This document shows positions 1 to 5,955 of a stretch of 7,243 nt of DNA, piece by piece (the first letter of the stretch is position 1; the number at the start of each line of letters is the position of its first letter). Position numbers and translations under genes: made by a program. The stretch is from JAGOLU01 sp964542665 (GTDB lineage Bacteria; Patescibacteriota; Microgenomatia; UBA1406; GWC2-37-13). Under the pieces are notes generated by a model that was given only the letters and a program-made list of their open reading frames with translations, did not search any database and was not told where the DNA came from. Where the stretch lies: assembly GCA_964542665.1 (NCBI GenBank), contig CAZIUF010000035.1, forward strand, positions 1-7,243, read 5' to 3'.

Positions 1-523
1 CATTTCTACCCTTACCAGATCTAAGCTGAGTGCTACTTTGGGTCTGCTAGCTCAAGTGCCGGGGGCCAATCAAGAAATCGACTGGACCTTTGCTAAAGCA
101 ATGCGCGGGATGGGTTTTAGACATATTCCTCGTGCAGACGGGATGACGCCCCTCGCAAGATCAGATCGAGTCAACAAATATGGCACCGTTAGCTTGTCTG
201 AAGCTGGAGTAAGCAGGAGCGGGGCGATATGGTATAACCCAGGAGCAGAGATTGGATCGAACATTGTAGGATGGTGCGATGTCAATATGGAGTTGGACAC
301 TGGAATATGGGGGCTAAATGATCCCACAAAAGAAGGAACATACATTATTAAAAATAGAACAGACCAAATACTTGATCCAAATGGTCAAATAGACCGCGAC
401 ACAAGACCACTGTTACGTGAACAAGTATCGAGGGCAGCAGAAAAGATCATGTCATCCCATCGTGCTCTCGAATTGCAAATGGTACCAGTTGAGGGTGGCC
501 TAACTGGGGGAGCACGCAAATGA
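1..523 (+). CDS. Unrecognised protein, 3' part of a gene cut by the window edge
   Basis: The frame is open from base 2 to the TGA at 521-523, giving at least 173 residues; the true start is probably upstream of the window. A TTG at 38 is a possible but unsupported internal start. I do not recognise the family. The visible protein is soluble-looking, with no membrane segment and a single cysteine. Its middle is rich in Gly, Trp and Asp (GWCDVNMELDTGIWGLND), followed by a charged, probably helical stretch (LLREQVSRAAEKIMSSHRALELQM) and a flexible Gly-rich tail (VEGGLTGGARK). The pattern of short polar loops followed by a helix looks like a folded domain and not random sequence. It converges on the DUF4230 gene with only 3 bases between stop codons. 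No function is proposed. That it is coding is moderately sure, because no other frame here is better. Confidence 0.55.
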   Translation, partial: ISTLTRSKLSATLGLLAQVPGANQEIDWTFAKAMRGMGFRHIPRADGMTPLARSDRVNKYGTVSLSEAGVSRSGAIWYNPGAEIGSNIVGWCDVNMELDTGIWGLNDPTKEGTYIIKNRTDQILDPNGQIDRDTRPLLREQVSRAAEKIMSSHRALELQMVPVEGGLTGGARK

Positions 524-526
524 CCC

Positions 527-1138
527 CTACTTCGCACATGTATTTGCTGCTACGCTCGTTACATCTACTGTCACTCCAGGCACGAGGCGCGTGATCTGGG
601 TCACCGCATTTTCATTGGCTTTTTGCAAGATTCCACCCGAGCACGCAGATGATCTGATCTGCTCGACAGCTCGATTGCGTGCTTCGCTCTCCAGATCTTT
701 GTTTGGTTTACTCAAGATACCCGTTTTGCGGTCAAATACCCGCGTTTGTGGCTCATTGAGTCTGACAGAAAACACCTCAGGCGCCGGGAGGCGCACTACG
801 ATCTTGTCACCTTGGGTTGACACATCAGTACTCGTCATTTTCCCAAGATCTATACCCGCGACGACCTCACCGGTTGCGATGAGCAGGAGTTTATCGCCAA
901 AGAGGAGATCTTGGATGATGCCTTGGGACTCGACCGTACCCACATCAATGATTTTTTCGACGGTATAGGTCGTGGTTTCGAGGCGGGCGAGTGACTGGAC
1001 GCTTTTGAGCACCGCATCAGGTGTTGGACGCTCAACAAATGCAGGTTGTGGTGAGAGACGGTTGAATACCACGTAGGCGCCAAATCCGGCAAATCCTAAG
1101 ATGACGAGAAATAGAAAGACCTTTATTTTTATGATCAT
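527..1138 (-). CDS. DUF4230 family membrane-anchored protein
   Basis: A 203-residue protein with one N-terminal hydrophobic helix (about residues 5-26, preceded by MIIKIK). This is an uncleaved anchor or signal anchor, with the rest probably outside the membrane. The body matches the DUF4230 pattern as I know it: a LARLET segment near residue 50, a VEKIIDVGTV strand, VVAGIDLGKM near residue 93, LPAPEVFSVRLNEPQTRVFD, and a C-terminal charged helix with GGILQKANENAVTQI. The function of the family is unknown to me. The chosen ATG puts the hydrophobic helix at the very N-terminus, as expected, and lies 6 bases downstream of a perfect TATAAT. AGGAAG directly abuts the ATG, which is too close to act as a ribosome binding site. 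The gene is divergent from the secreted glycosidase-like gene and convergent with the partial gene on its left. Confidence 0.82.
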   Translation of the reverse strand: MIIKIKVFLFLVILGFAGFGAYVVFNRLSPQPAFVERPTPDAVLKSVQSLARLETTTYTVEKIIDVGTVESQGIIQDLLFGDKLLLIATGEVVAGIDLGKMTSTDVSTQGDKIVVRLPAPEVFSVRLNEPQTRVFDRKTGILSKPNKDLESEARNRAVEQIRSSACSGGILQKANENAVTQITRLVPGVTVDVTSVAANTCAK

Positions 1139-1144
1139 CTTCCT

Positions 1145-1150
1145 ATTATA
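1145..1150 (-). promoter_or_regulatory. -10 box (TATAAT) for the DUF4230 gene
   Basis: A perfect TATAAT on the minus strand ends 6 bases before the ATG of the DUF4230 gene. A transcript initiated from it would start at or within a base or two of the start codon. No good -35 hexamer is present at 15-18 bases spacing (the best candidates resemble ACGCAT), so the call rests on the -10 alone. Confidence 0.5.
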
Positions 1151-1211
1151 CGATCTTGGGGTAAACTATGCGTAGAAGTTCACGAATTGAAAATTTCTCG
1201 GTAAGCCCGAA

Positions 1212-2984
1212 ATGACGATCCGATCCATCGACATCACAAAAAGACTTGGCCAATTTCTCACCCTTATTCTGGTGATAGGCGCATTTGTGCTTTTGCCCCA
1301 CGTGGCCTCGGCTCAAGCAAACAATAAGTTTGGCATCCATCTTGCTGTCACCAGCGACGAAGATATCCAAAAAGCTGCTGAACTCGTCAATAGCAATGGA
1401 GGAGACTATGGCTATATCACGCTTGTCATCCAGGAAAACAATCGCGATGTCGGCTACTGGCAAGGGATTTTTGAAAAACTTCGCGAAAAGCACCTGATCC
1501 CGATCATTCGTCTTGCGACACAGCCCGAAGGCGAAAACTGGCGCGCACCCAATCCTGAGGATGCAAGCGCGTGGGCTGAGTTTTTGAACAAATTGCACTG
1601 GGTCATCAAAGATCGATACATTATCCTCTTCAATGAGCCCAATCACGGGACTGAGTGGGGCGGGGCAGTTGACCCGGTGCGCTATGGCCAGATTGCAGCT
1701 GATTTTGCATATGCGCTCAAGCAGAAGTCACCTGATTTTCGCATCATGCTCGCTGGATTTGACCTCGCCGCACCTCAATCACCACCAAACTATTACGACG
1801 CGTATCAATATATCCAAGAAACATCGAAATCATTTTGCGATACACTCCAATCACGAGAACAGAAGTGTGTAGACTACATCGACTATATTTCATCACATGC
1901 TTACCCCAATCCGGGCTTCCGTGGCACACCCTATGACACGGGACGCACCTCGATCCGCGGGTATACGTTTGAGCTGAGCTGGTATCGCCAACTCTTTGGT
2001 CGGGATTATCCGGTCATGATCACTGAGACGGGTTGGGACGCGTTTAAAGTCGGTCAATCGACCGCAGCAGAGTATTTTCGCACCGCCTTTCAAGATATTT
2101 GGCTTCCCGACAGTCGAGTCGTAGCAGTGACGCCATTTGTGCTTAACTACCAAGGGGACCCATTTTTATCATTTTCGTTTCTCACTTCTGGCGATGCCCG
2201 ACCATACCAAAAGTACGCCGTCGTTCAGTCTATTTCAAAAATTCCCGGGACACCAAATATCATCGATGAGGCTCAGATCCAGATAGACTTCCCCAAATCT
2301 TTTGTTGAAAAGTCCACGTTCACAATCCCTATCTCTATCAAAAACCAAGGCCAACGGATTTGGGGCAGTGGCGAGTATTCGCTTGCTCTTTATCAACTGA
2401 GTGATCCCACGGTCGATGTGCAACAGATGACGATGTCACTTGAGGAGACGAGGCCATTTGAAACCTGGAAGGGGACGATAAAGGTAAAAACTGGAGAAGC
2501 TACTGTAAATGACGGGACAGTCAGCCTGGCTCTTGTAAGAGGAGACGTGAAAGTGGCTGAGATTGCCCCTCAGTCGCTCCATCTCGACTCTCAACCCTCA
2601 CTTACCGTCAATACTGAGCTATATGCAAAAGGTTTGAGCACGGCGTCAGATTTTGAGCTCCAGGTCTTTGATCATGATGAGCAGTTGGTCTACACTCAAG
2701 AGAAGTTCAAAATCACCCTTGGCCGAGGATATATCGAGCACCTACCAAACATCATCCCGGGTAAAAAATATCGAGTAGTTATCCTCAAGCCGTATTATCT
2801 CCCTCGTCAACAAATCATGACGATGTTAGTAGCGGGTAATATAGTTAAGTTTGAAAAGATGCTCCCCCTTGATTTTAACCGTGACGGCAAACTTTCAGCC
2901 GCCGATGCGATTGGACTCTTTAAAAGTGAGGGTAAAAATGATATTAGCATGATGGAGAAGGTTAAGCTCTTTTTCCCAAACTAA
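1212..2984 (+). CDS. Secreted glycoside hydrolase-like protein (clan GH-A TIM barrel) with C-terminal dockerin-type EF-hand
   Basis: A 590-residue exported protein. Residues 1-36 form a signal peptide: RSIDITKR, a hydrophobic core LTLILVIGAFVLL, and a cleavage region ASAQA. Residues about 37-335 look like a clan GH-A (beta/alpha)8 barrel. The acid/base Glu is probably E142 in FNEPN, the nucleophile Glu is probably E272 in MITETGWD, and H229 in SSHAYPNP is a typical active-site His. The 130-residue spacing of the two Glu suits this clan. C209 and C219 are the cysteines I see and could form a disulfide. Residues about 355-460 (SIKNQGQRIW...GEYSLALYQL) resemble an Ig-like sandwich, and 464-550 another beta domain. 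D554-x-N556-x-D558-G-x-L-x-x-x-D565 is a dockerin-like calcium loop, present once. The substrate cannot be told. An in-frame TGA at 1188 fixes the start downstream of it; ATG 1212 has no visible Shine-Dalgarno. It is separated by 55 bases from the downstream peptidase gene. Confidence 0.8.
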   Translation: MTIRSIDITKRLGQFLTLILVIGAFVLLPHVASAQANNKFGIHLAVTSDEDIQKAAELVNSNGGDYGYITLVIQENNRDVGYWQGIFEKLREKHLIPIIRLATQPEGENWRAPNPEDASAWAEFLNKLHWVIKDRYIILFNEPNHGTEWGGAVDPVRYGQIAADFAYALKQKSPDFRIMLAGFDLAAPQSPPNYYDAYQYIQETSKSFCDTLQSREQKCVDYIDYISSHAYPNPGFRGTPYDTGRTSIRGYTFELSWYRQLFGRDYPVMITETGWDAFKVGQSTAAEYFRTAFQDIWLPDSRVVAVTPFVLNYQGDPFLSFSFLTSGDARPYQKYAVVQSISKIPGTPNIIDEAQIQIDFPKSFVEKSTFTIPISIKNQGQRIWGSGEYSLALYQLSDPTVDVQQMTMSLEETRPFETWKGTIKVKTGEATVNDGTVSLALVRGDVKVAEIAPQSLHLDSQPSLTVNTELYAKGLSTASDFELQVFDHDEQLVYTQEKFKITLGRGYIEHLPNIIPGKKYRVVILKPYYLPRQQIMTMLVAGNIVKFEKMLPLDFNRDGKLSAADAIGLFKSEGKNDISMMEKVKLFFPN

Positions 2985-3004
2985 GCTCACAATTTTGAAT
3001 AATC

Positions 3005-3032
3005 TTGAAAATGGATGACTAAGGGGTATAGT
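3005..3032 (+). promoter_or_regulatory. Promoter of the M20 peptidase gene, apparently leaderless
   Basis: TTGAAA (3005-3010), a 16-base spacer and TATAGT (3027-3032) make a good sigma70-type promoter in the 55-base gap after the glycosidase-like gene. Only 7 bases separate the -10 box from the ATG at 3040, so the transcript would begin at about the start codon. AAGGGG (3021-3026) lies inside the spacer, 13 bases from the ATG. It would not be on such a transcript and is too far away to be a good ribosome binding site. Confidence 0.6.
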
Positions 3033-3039
3033 TGCACAT

Positions 3040-4398
3040 ATGAGTCAGACTGCTGCGATCAAACTTCTGTCAGATTTCATCAGTATTCCTTCTATTTCAA
3101 CCGATTCTTCGCGGCGAGATGGTATGCAGCGAGCCGTCGACTTTTTAACCACACAGTTAAAAGAGCTGGGGGCTAAAGTTGAAATCGTTGGGACTGATCA
3201 CTCATTGGTTGCGGGCTATATACACGTGCCTGGCGCCACGACCACGATTGGGATCTATGGACATTATGACGTGCAACCCGATGATCCGCGAGATGAGTGG
3301 CTGAGTGACCCATTCATACTGACTGAGAAAAATGGCAAACTGTATGGTCGGGGAGTGGCGGACAACAAAGGCCACATCATCCAAAATCTCGTCGCTATCA
3401 AAAACATCCAATCAAGTTTGAGGCTCAAGAGCAATATATTGTGCATATTTGAGGGCGAAGAAGAGTCGGGGAGTGCTTCGTTTGCAAAATATATGTCACA
3501 TATCACCATGTGCAATCCACGGGTAGTTGATGTATGGTATGTTACCGATACGGGGATGAGAAATACACATACACCACAAATCTATACGGGGCTCAGAGGC
3601 TTGCTCTATACAGAGATTTCGATCGAAACTGGTACACGCGATCTACATTCGGGGATTTATGGTAATCGTGTATATAATGCTGCGCATCTACTCAGTGAAC
3701 TCATTGGCGATTTGAAAGATAGTCAGAACGGCCATGTCAATTTGCCAGGATTTTATGACAATATTAAGTATCCAGATGTCACCGAGTACCAGCGATTACT
3801 AAAAATAGTTGAAAAAGATGAGGTAACACGACAAGAGTCTGGGCAATATGCGCTTCCTCCAAGTACGCACCGTCACCCTGAGCTTGATGAAGGGTCCAGT
3901 ATGCCATTGACTCTTCTCTCCAAACTCCTTCCCTCGTGCGATGTACACGGTATTGAGACGGGATATACTGGGCCTGGAGCGAAAACAGTGATTCCGCGCA
4001 AAGCAAAGGCAAAGATCTCGTTCCGCCTTGTGTCCGGTCAAAACCCAGACGCGATTGAGGAATCATTCCGCTTATTTCTCGCAGAAAACATACCAACTGG
4101 GGTCAAATGGAACCTCGAAGTCAGTAGCAAAGAGCCAGCCTTTGTCACTGACATCCACGATCCGTGGATGCAAAAAACTGCACAAACACTTGAAAAGGCT
4201 TTTGGAGCACCAGTGCAATATAATCGATCTGGAGGATCGATCCCTGCTGCGGGAATACTGCAAGAATTATATATAAAACCAGTGATTTTAACCGGTTTTA
4301 CCCAACCGGACGATTGCATCCATGCACCAAATGAAAACTTCCCACGAGAAATGTTTGAGAAAGGGATAGAAGTACTTCAAGAGGTTTACGCTAGCTGA
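3040..4398 (+). CDS. M20-family metallodipeptidase (ArgE/DapE/CPG2/dipeptidase superfamily)
   Basis: A 452-residue, probably cytoplasmic, two-metal (usually zinc) amidase/dipeptidase of full family length. The conserved metal and catalytic residues are all present: H75 and D77 in YGHYDVQPDD, bridging D108 in GRGVADNKG, the catalytic/metal pair E141-E142 in EGEEESGS, D170 in VTDTGM and H428 in DDCIHAPNENFP. H203 in DLHSGIYG and the segment TGPGAKTVIPRKAKAKISFR mark the lid/dimerisation domain inserted in the middle, which ends near RSGGSIP. The GHYDVQP and DLHSG variants fit the dipeptidase/carnosinase-like branch better than DapE or ArgE. The exact substrate is unknown; peptide salvage is a reasonable guess. 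Residues about 275-288 (STHRHPELDEGSSM) do not look like the family and correspond to a repeat-like insertion. The gene ends 2 bases from the convergent gpmA stop codon. Confidence 0.9.
   Translation: MSQTAAIKLLSDFISIPSISTDSSRRDGMQRAVDFLTTQLKELGAKVEIVGTDHSLVAGYIHVPGATTTIGIYGHYDVQPDDPRDEWLSDPFILTEKNGKLYGRGVADNKGHIIQNLVAIKNIQSSLRLKSNILCIFEGEEESGSASFAKYMSHITMCNPRVVDVWYVTDTGMRNTHTPQIYTGLRGLLYTEISIETGTRDLHSGIYGNRVYNAAHLLSELIGDLKDSQNGHVNLPGFYDNIKYPDVTEYQRLLKIVEKDEVTRQESGQYALPPSTHRHPELDEGSSMPLTLLSKLLPSCDVHGIETGYTGPGAKTVIPRKAKAKISFRLVSGQNPDAIEESFRLFLAENIPTGVKWNLEVSSKEPAFVTDIHDPWMQKTAQTLEKAFGAPVQYNRSGGSIPAAGILQELYIKPVILTGFTQPDDCIHAPNENFPREMFEKGIEVLQEVYAS
3872..3897 (+). repeat. Palindromic repeat-like element inside the peptidase gene
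   Basis: The core CACCCTGAGCTTGATGAAGG followed by GTCC closely resembles the palindromic repeat family with core CCTGAGCTTGTCGAAGG that I know from many bacterial genomes. Its translations commonly read RHPELVEGS or HPELDEGS, and here it reads RHPELDEGS (residues 278-286). The outer arms ACCCT (3875-3879) and AGGGT (3891-3895) are exact inverted repeats. It is in frame and introduces no stop. I see only this one copy in the window. Confidence 0.6.
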
Positions 4399-4400
4399 TC

Positions 4401-5141
4401 TTACTTCGCTTTTCCCTGATTTTTGATTTCTGAAATGACTGCATCTACTTCAGCATCAGAAGCGAGATAGTACTTTTTCACAAACTTCATCTGATCATCG
4501 AACTCGTACACGAGTGGGATGCTGTAGGCGATATTAAAGCCCATGACCTGCTCTGGTGTCATACCCTCAACATGCATACAAATTGCGCGCATACTGTTGT
4601 GGCTTGCTGAAATCACCACTTTTTTACCCGCTTTGATGCTGGGCATGATTTCCTCAGTCCAATACGGCACTGCTCGTGCAACCGTATCTTTGAGACTTTC
4701 ACCAAGCGGAATTTCTGCAGCAGAGAGGCCCGCATAGCGAGGATCAAGTTTTGGATTGCGTTGATCGTCATCAGTCAATAGGGGGGGTGGGGTATCATAG
4801 CTCCGACGCCAGATCTGCACCTGTTCCTCACCATATTTTGCTGCAGTTTCCGCCTTGTTCAACCCCTGAAGTGCGCCATAATGCCGCTCATTGAGTCTCC
4901 AGGTAGTTTTGACAGGAATATACATCTGGTCGGTGGCCTCAAGTACTGTCCAGAGGGTCCGGATAGCACGTTTCAAATATGATGTATAGGCCAGCTCAAA
5001 GGTAAATCCGGCTTCTTTCAGACGTGGCGCAAACATTTTCGTCTGCTCAATCCCTTCGGGAGTCACGTCAACATCCGTCCACCCAGTGAACTTATCAGCC
5101 CACGAGGTTTTGCCATGACGGACGAATACGAGTTTGAACAT
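4401..5141 (-). CDS. gpmA: 2,3-bisphosphoglycerate-dependent phosphoglycerate mutase
   Basis: A cytoplasmic glycolytic enzyme of 246 residues (family about 230-250) interconverting 3- and 2-phosphoglycerate through a phosphohistidine. Visible family features are the RHG motif with phosphorylated H9 (VRHGKTSW), FTGWTDVDVTPEG (19-30), TSYLKRAIRTLW with R58, E85 in LNERHYGALQGLNKAETA, the YDTPPP segment (115-120), GESLKDTVARAVPYW and the C-terminal IPLVYEFD. One oddity is that the second catalytic histidine normally sits in AHGNS, while here the segment reads S-A-S180-H181-N-S-M-R, so without a gap the His is one position late. The gene follows the pseudopilin-like gene by 20 bases on the same strand and lies two genes downstream of eno, which catalyses the next step. 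No Shine-Dalgarno and no convincing own promoter are seen before the ATG, so it is probably co-transcribed with the gene before it. The identification is firm; full activity is less so. Confidence 0.93.
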   Translation of the reverse strand: MFKLVFVRHGKTSWADKFTGWTDVDVTPEGIEQTKMFAPRLKEAGFTFELAYTSYLKRAIRTLWTVLEATDQMYIPVKTTWRLNERHYGALQGLNKAETAAKYGEEQVQIWRRSYDTPPPLLTDDDQRNPKLDPRYAGLSAAEIPLGESLKDTVARAVPYWTEEIMPSIKAGKKVVISASHNSMRAICMHVEGMTPEQVMGFNIAYSIPLVYEFDDQMKFVKKYYLASDAEVDAVISEIKNQGKAK

Positions 5142-5161
5142 ATGATTGAATAGGAAATGTA

Positions 5162-5905
5162 CTACTGCTGTGTTTCAGGATTCATCCTCGTGGATTTGGC
5201 TTCGTCGACTTTTTCCATCAAAGGAGCTTCCACCGTAATGCGCGCGCCCGGAACCCCAGACTCTATTAGGACAAATCCCGTGTCAAAGTCATTGCAGTCT
5301 TTCCACTTTTGGTAAGGCTCTGCTACTTTAGGATCGATGGGTAACCTACTCAGATAAACATCTGTCCCTTTGACGCCAGTCAGATACTCACATAGCGCAA
5401 CGATTCCTGGACCCGACGAGCTTGCAAGTGGCACAGGTACTCCCACTGGAAGCGACGAGACTACCTCTGGAGGAAATTGTCCTCTGTAATTTATTTTAAG
5501 CTGATCAACTGCGCCCTGAATTGAGCTTGTATAATTTTGTCTTGCAGCATTGTTTGCAAGCTGGAACTGTCGGGTTGGGTTAATAGCAACGAGAGTGATT
5601 GAAAGGAGTATGCCCATGATAATCATGGGTACAACAGCAAAAACCATTATCATCACCTTTACCCATACTTTCCACTTTGGCCAGATCCACATCACAATAA
5701 CCCCAATTGGTGTTAAGAATATGAGTAAAAGAATTGTGATAATCGTTGGAGTACTACTTTGGGGCTGTAAAGACTGGGGTTGGGGAACACTCGTTGGCTG
5801 CATCGGAGGAGGATTGGTATTGAATGGCGATGTTGGGACAGGAGCGGATGAAGTGGCTGGGGGTTGGGTTGCTCCAAAAGGAGCAGTATTGGGTTTTGGA
5901 TCCAT
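5162..5905 (-). CDS. Membrane protein with Pro-rich N-terminus and pseudopilin-like globular domain
   Basis: A 247-residue protein with four visible parts. Residues 1-53 are low-complexity, rich in Pro, Gln, Ser and Thr. Residues about 54-75 (TIITILLLIFLTPIGVIVMW) and about 82-107 are hydrophobic helices joined by a short WPKWKVWVK loop. Residues 108-145 (AINPTRQFQLANNAARQNY...INYRGQFP) copy the pattern that follows the N-terminal helix in bacterial type IV pilin-like proteins. The rest (LPIDPKV...YQKWKDCNDFDTGFVLIESG...RITVEAPLME) matches the LP-x-DP, Tyr-rich, strand-ending globular part of such proteins. C172 and C204 could form a disulfide. No prepilin peptidase site (Gly-Phe-Thr-Leu-Ile-Glu type) is present, so assembly as a pilin is unlikely. 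The role is unknown; an envelope or surface protein is inferred. It has its own near-consensus promoter and sits 20 bases before gpmA. Confidence 0.72.
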   Translation of the reverse strand: MDPKPNTAPFGATQPPATSSAPVPTSPFNTNPPPMQPTSVPQPQSLQPQSSTPTIITILLLIFLTPIGVIVMWIWPKWKVWVKVMIMVFAVVPMIIMGILLSITLVAINPTRQFQLANNAARQNYTSSIQGAVDQLKINYRGQFPPEVVSSLPVGVPVPLASSSGPGIVALCEYLTGVKGTDVYLSRLPIDPKVAEPYQKWKDCNDFDTGFVLIESGVPGARITVEAPLMEKVDEAKSTRMNPETQQ

Positions 5906-5914
5906 ATGAATTCC

Positions 5915-5943
5915 AGTATACGGTCAGCCACGCTCAGTGTCAA
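5915..5943 (-). promoter_or_regulatory. Near-consensus sigma70-type promoter before the pseudopilin-like gene
   Basis: Read on the minus strand, TTGACA (5943-5938), a 17-base spacer and TATACT (5920-5915) give a perfect -35, ideal spacing and a 5/6 -10. Only 9 bases separate the -10 from the ATG at 5905, so transcription should begin 0-5 bases before the start codon (leaderless). The promoter fills the 50-base gap after the small membrane protein gene and can drive the pseudopilin-like gene and gpmA. Confidence 0.8.
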
Positions 5944-5955
5944 ACCTCACCCTGA

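Noticed and set aside
591..968. Plus-strand 125-residue frame opposite the DUF4230 gene
   Set aside because: It lies entirely antisense to a gene with clear family motifs; its product is Ser/Arg/Leu-rich and lacks any recognisable pattern.
1202..1207. Possible promoter for the glycosidase-like gene (TTCACG at 1179, 17 bases, TAAGCC)
   Set aside because: The -10 matches consensus at only two positions; too weak to call although the spacing resembles the other leaderless candidates.
1146..1646. Minus-strand 166-residue frame opposite the start of the glycosidase-like gene
   Set aside because: It overlaps the signal peptide and barrel of a well-supported gene, and would also occupy the divergent promoter spacer. 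No family features.
3021..3026. AAGGGG as a Shine-Dalgarno for the peptidase
   Set aside because: Thirteen bases from the ATG and inside the spacer of a good promoter, so it would not be transcribed from that promoter.
4215..4224. Perfect palindrome GGATCGATCC and generally frequent GATC sites
   Set aside because: The palindrome is within conserved peptidase codons (GGSIP) and there is no iteron-like spacing; it is explained by coding sequence.
528..4409. The octamer TACTTCGC shared by the ends of the DUF4230 and gpmA genes (528 and 4402)
   Set aside because: It is the complement of Ala-Lys-stop codons at both C-termini; coincidence is enough.
5147..5152. TATTCA as a -10 box for gpmA
   Set aside because: Only 3 of 6 matches and no -35 partner; co-transcription with the preceding gene is simpler.
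5550..5909. Plus-strand 119-residue frame with hydrophobic and Gly-rich stretches
   Set aside because: It is the complement of the Pro-rich and membrane-helix codons of the pseudopilin-like gene; Gly runs are the antisense image of Pro codons.
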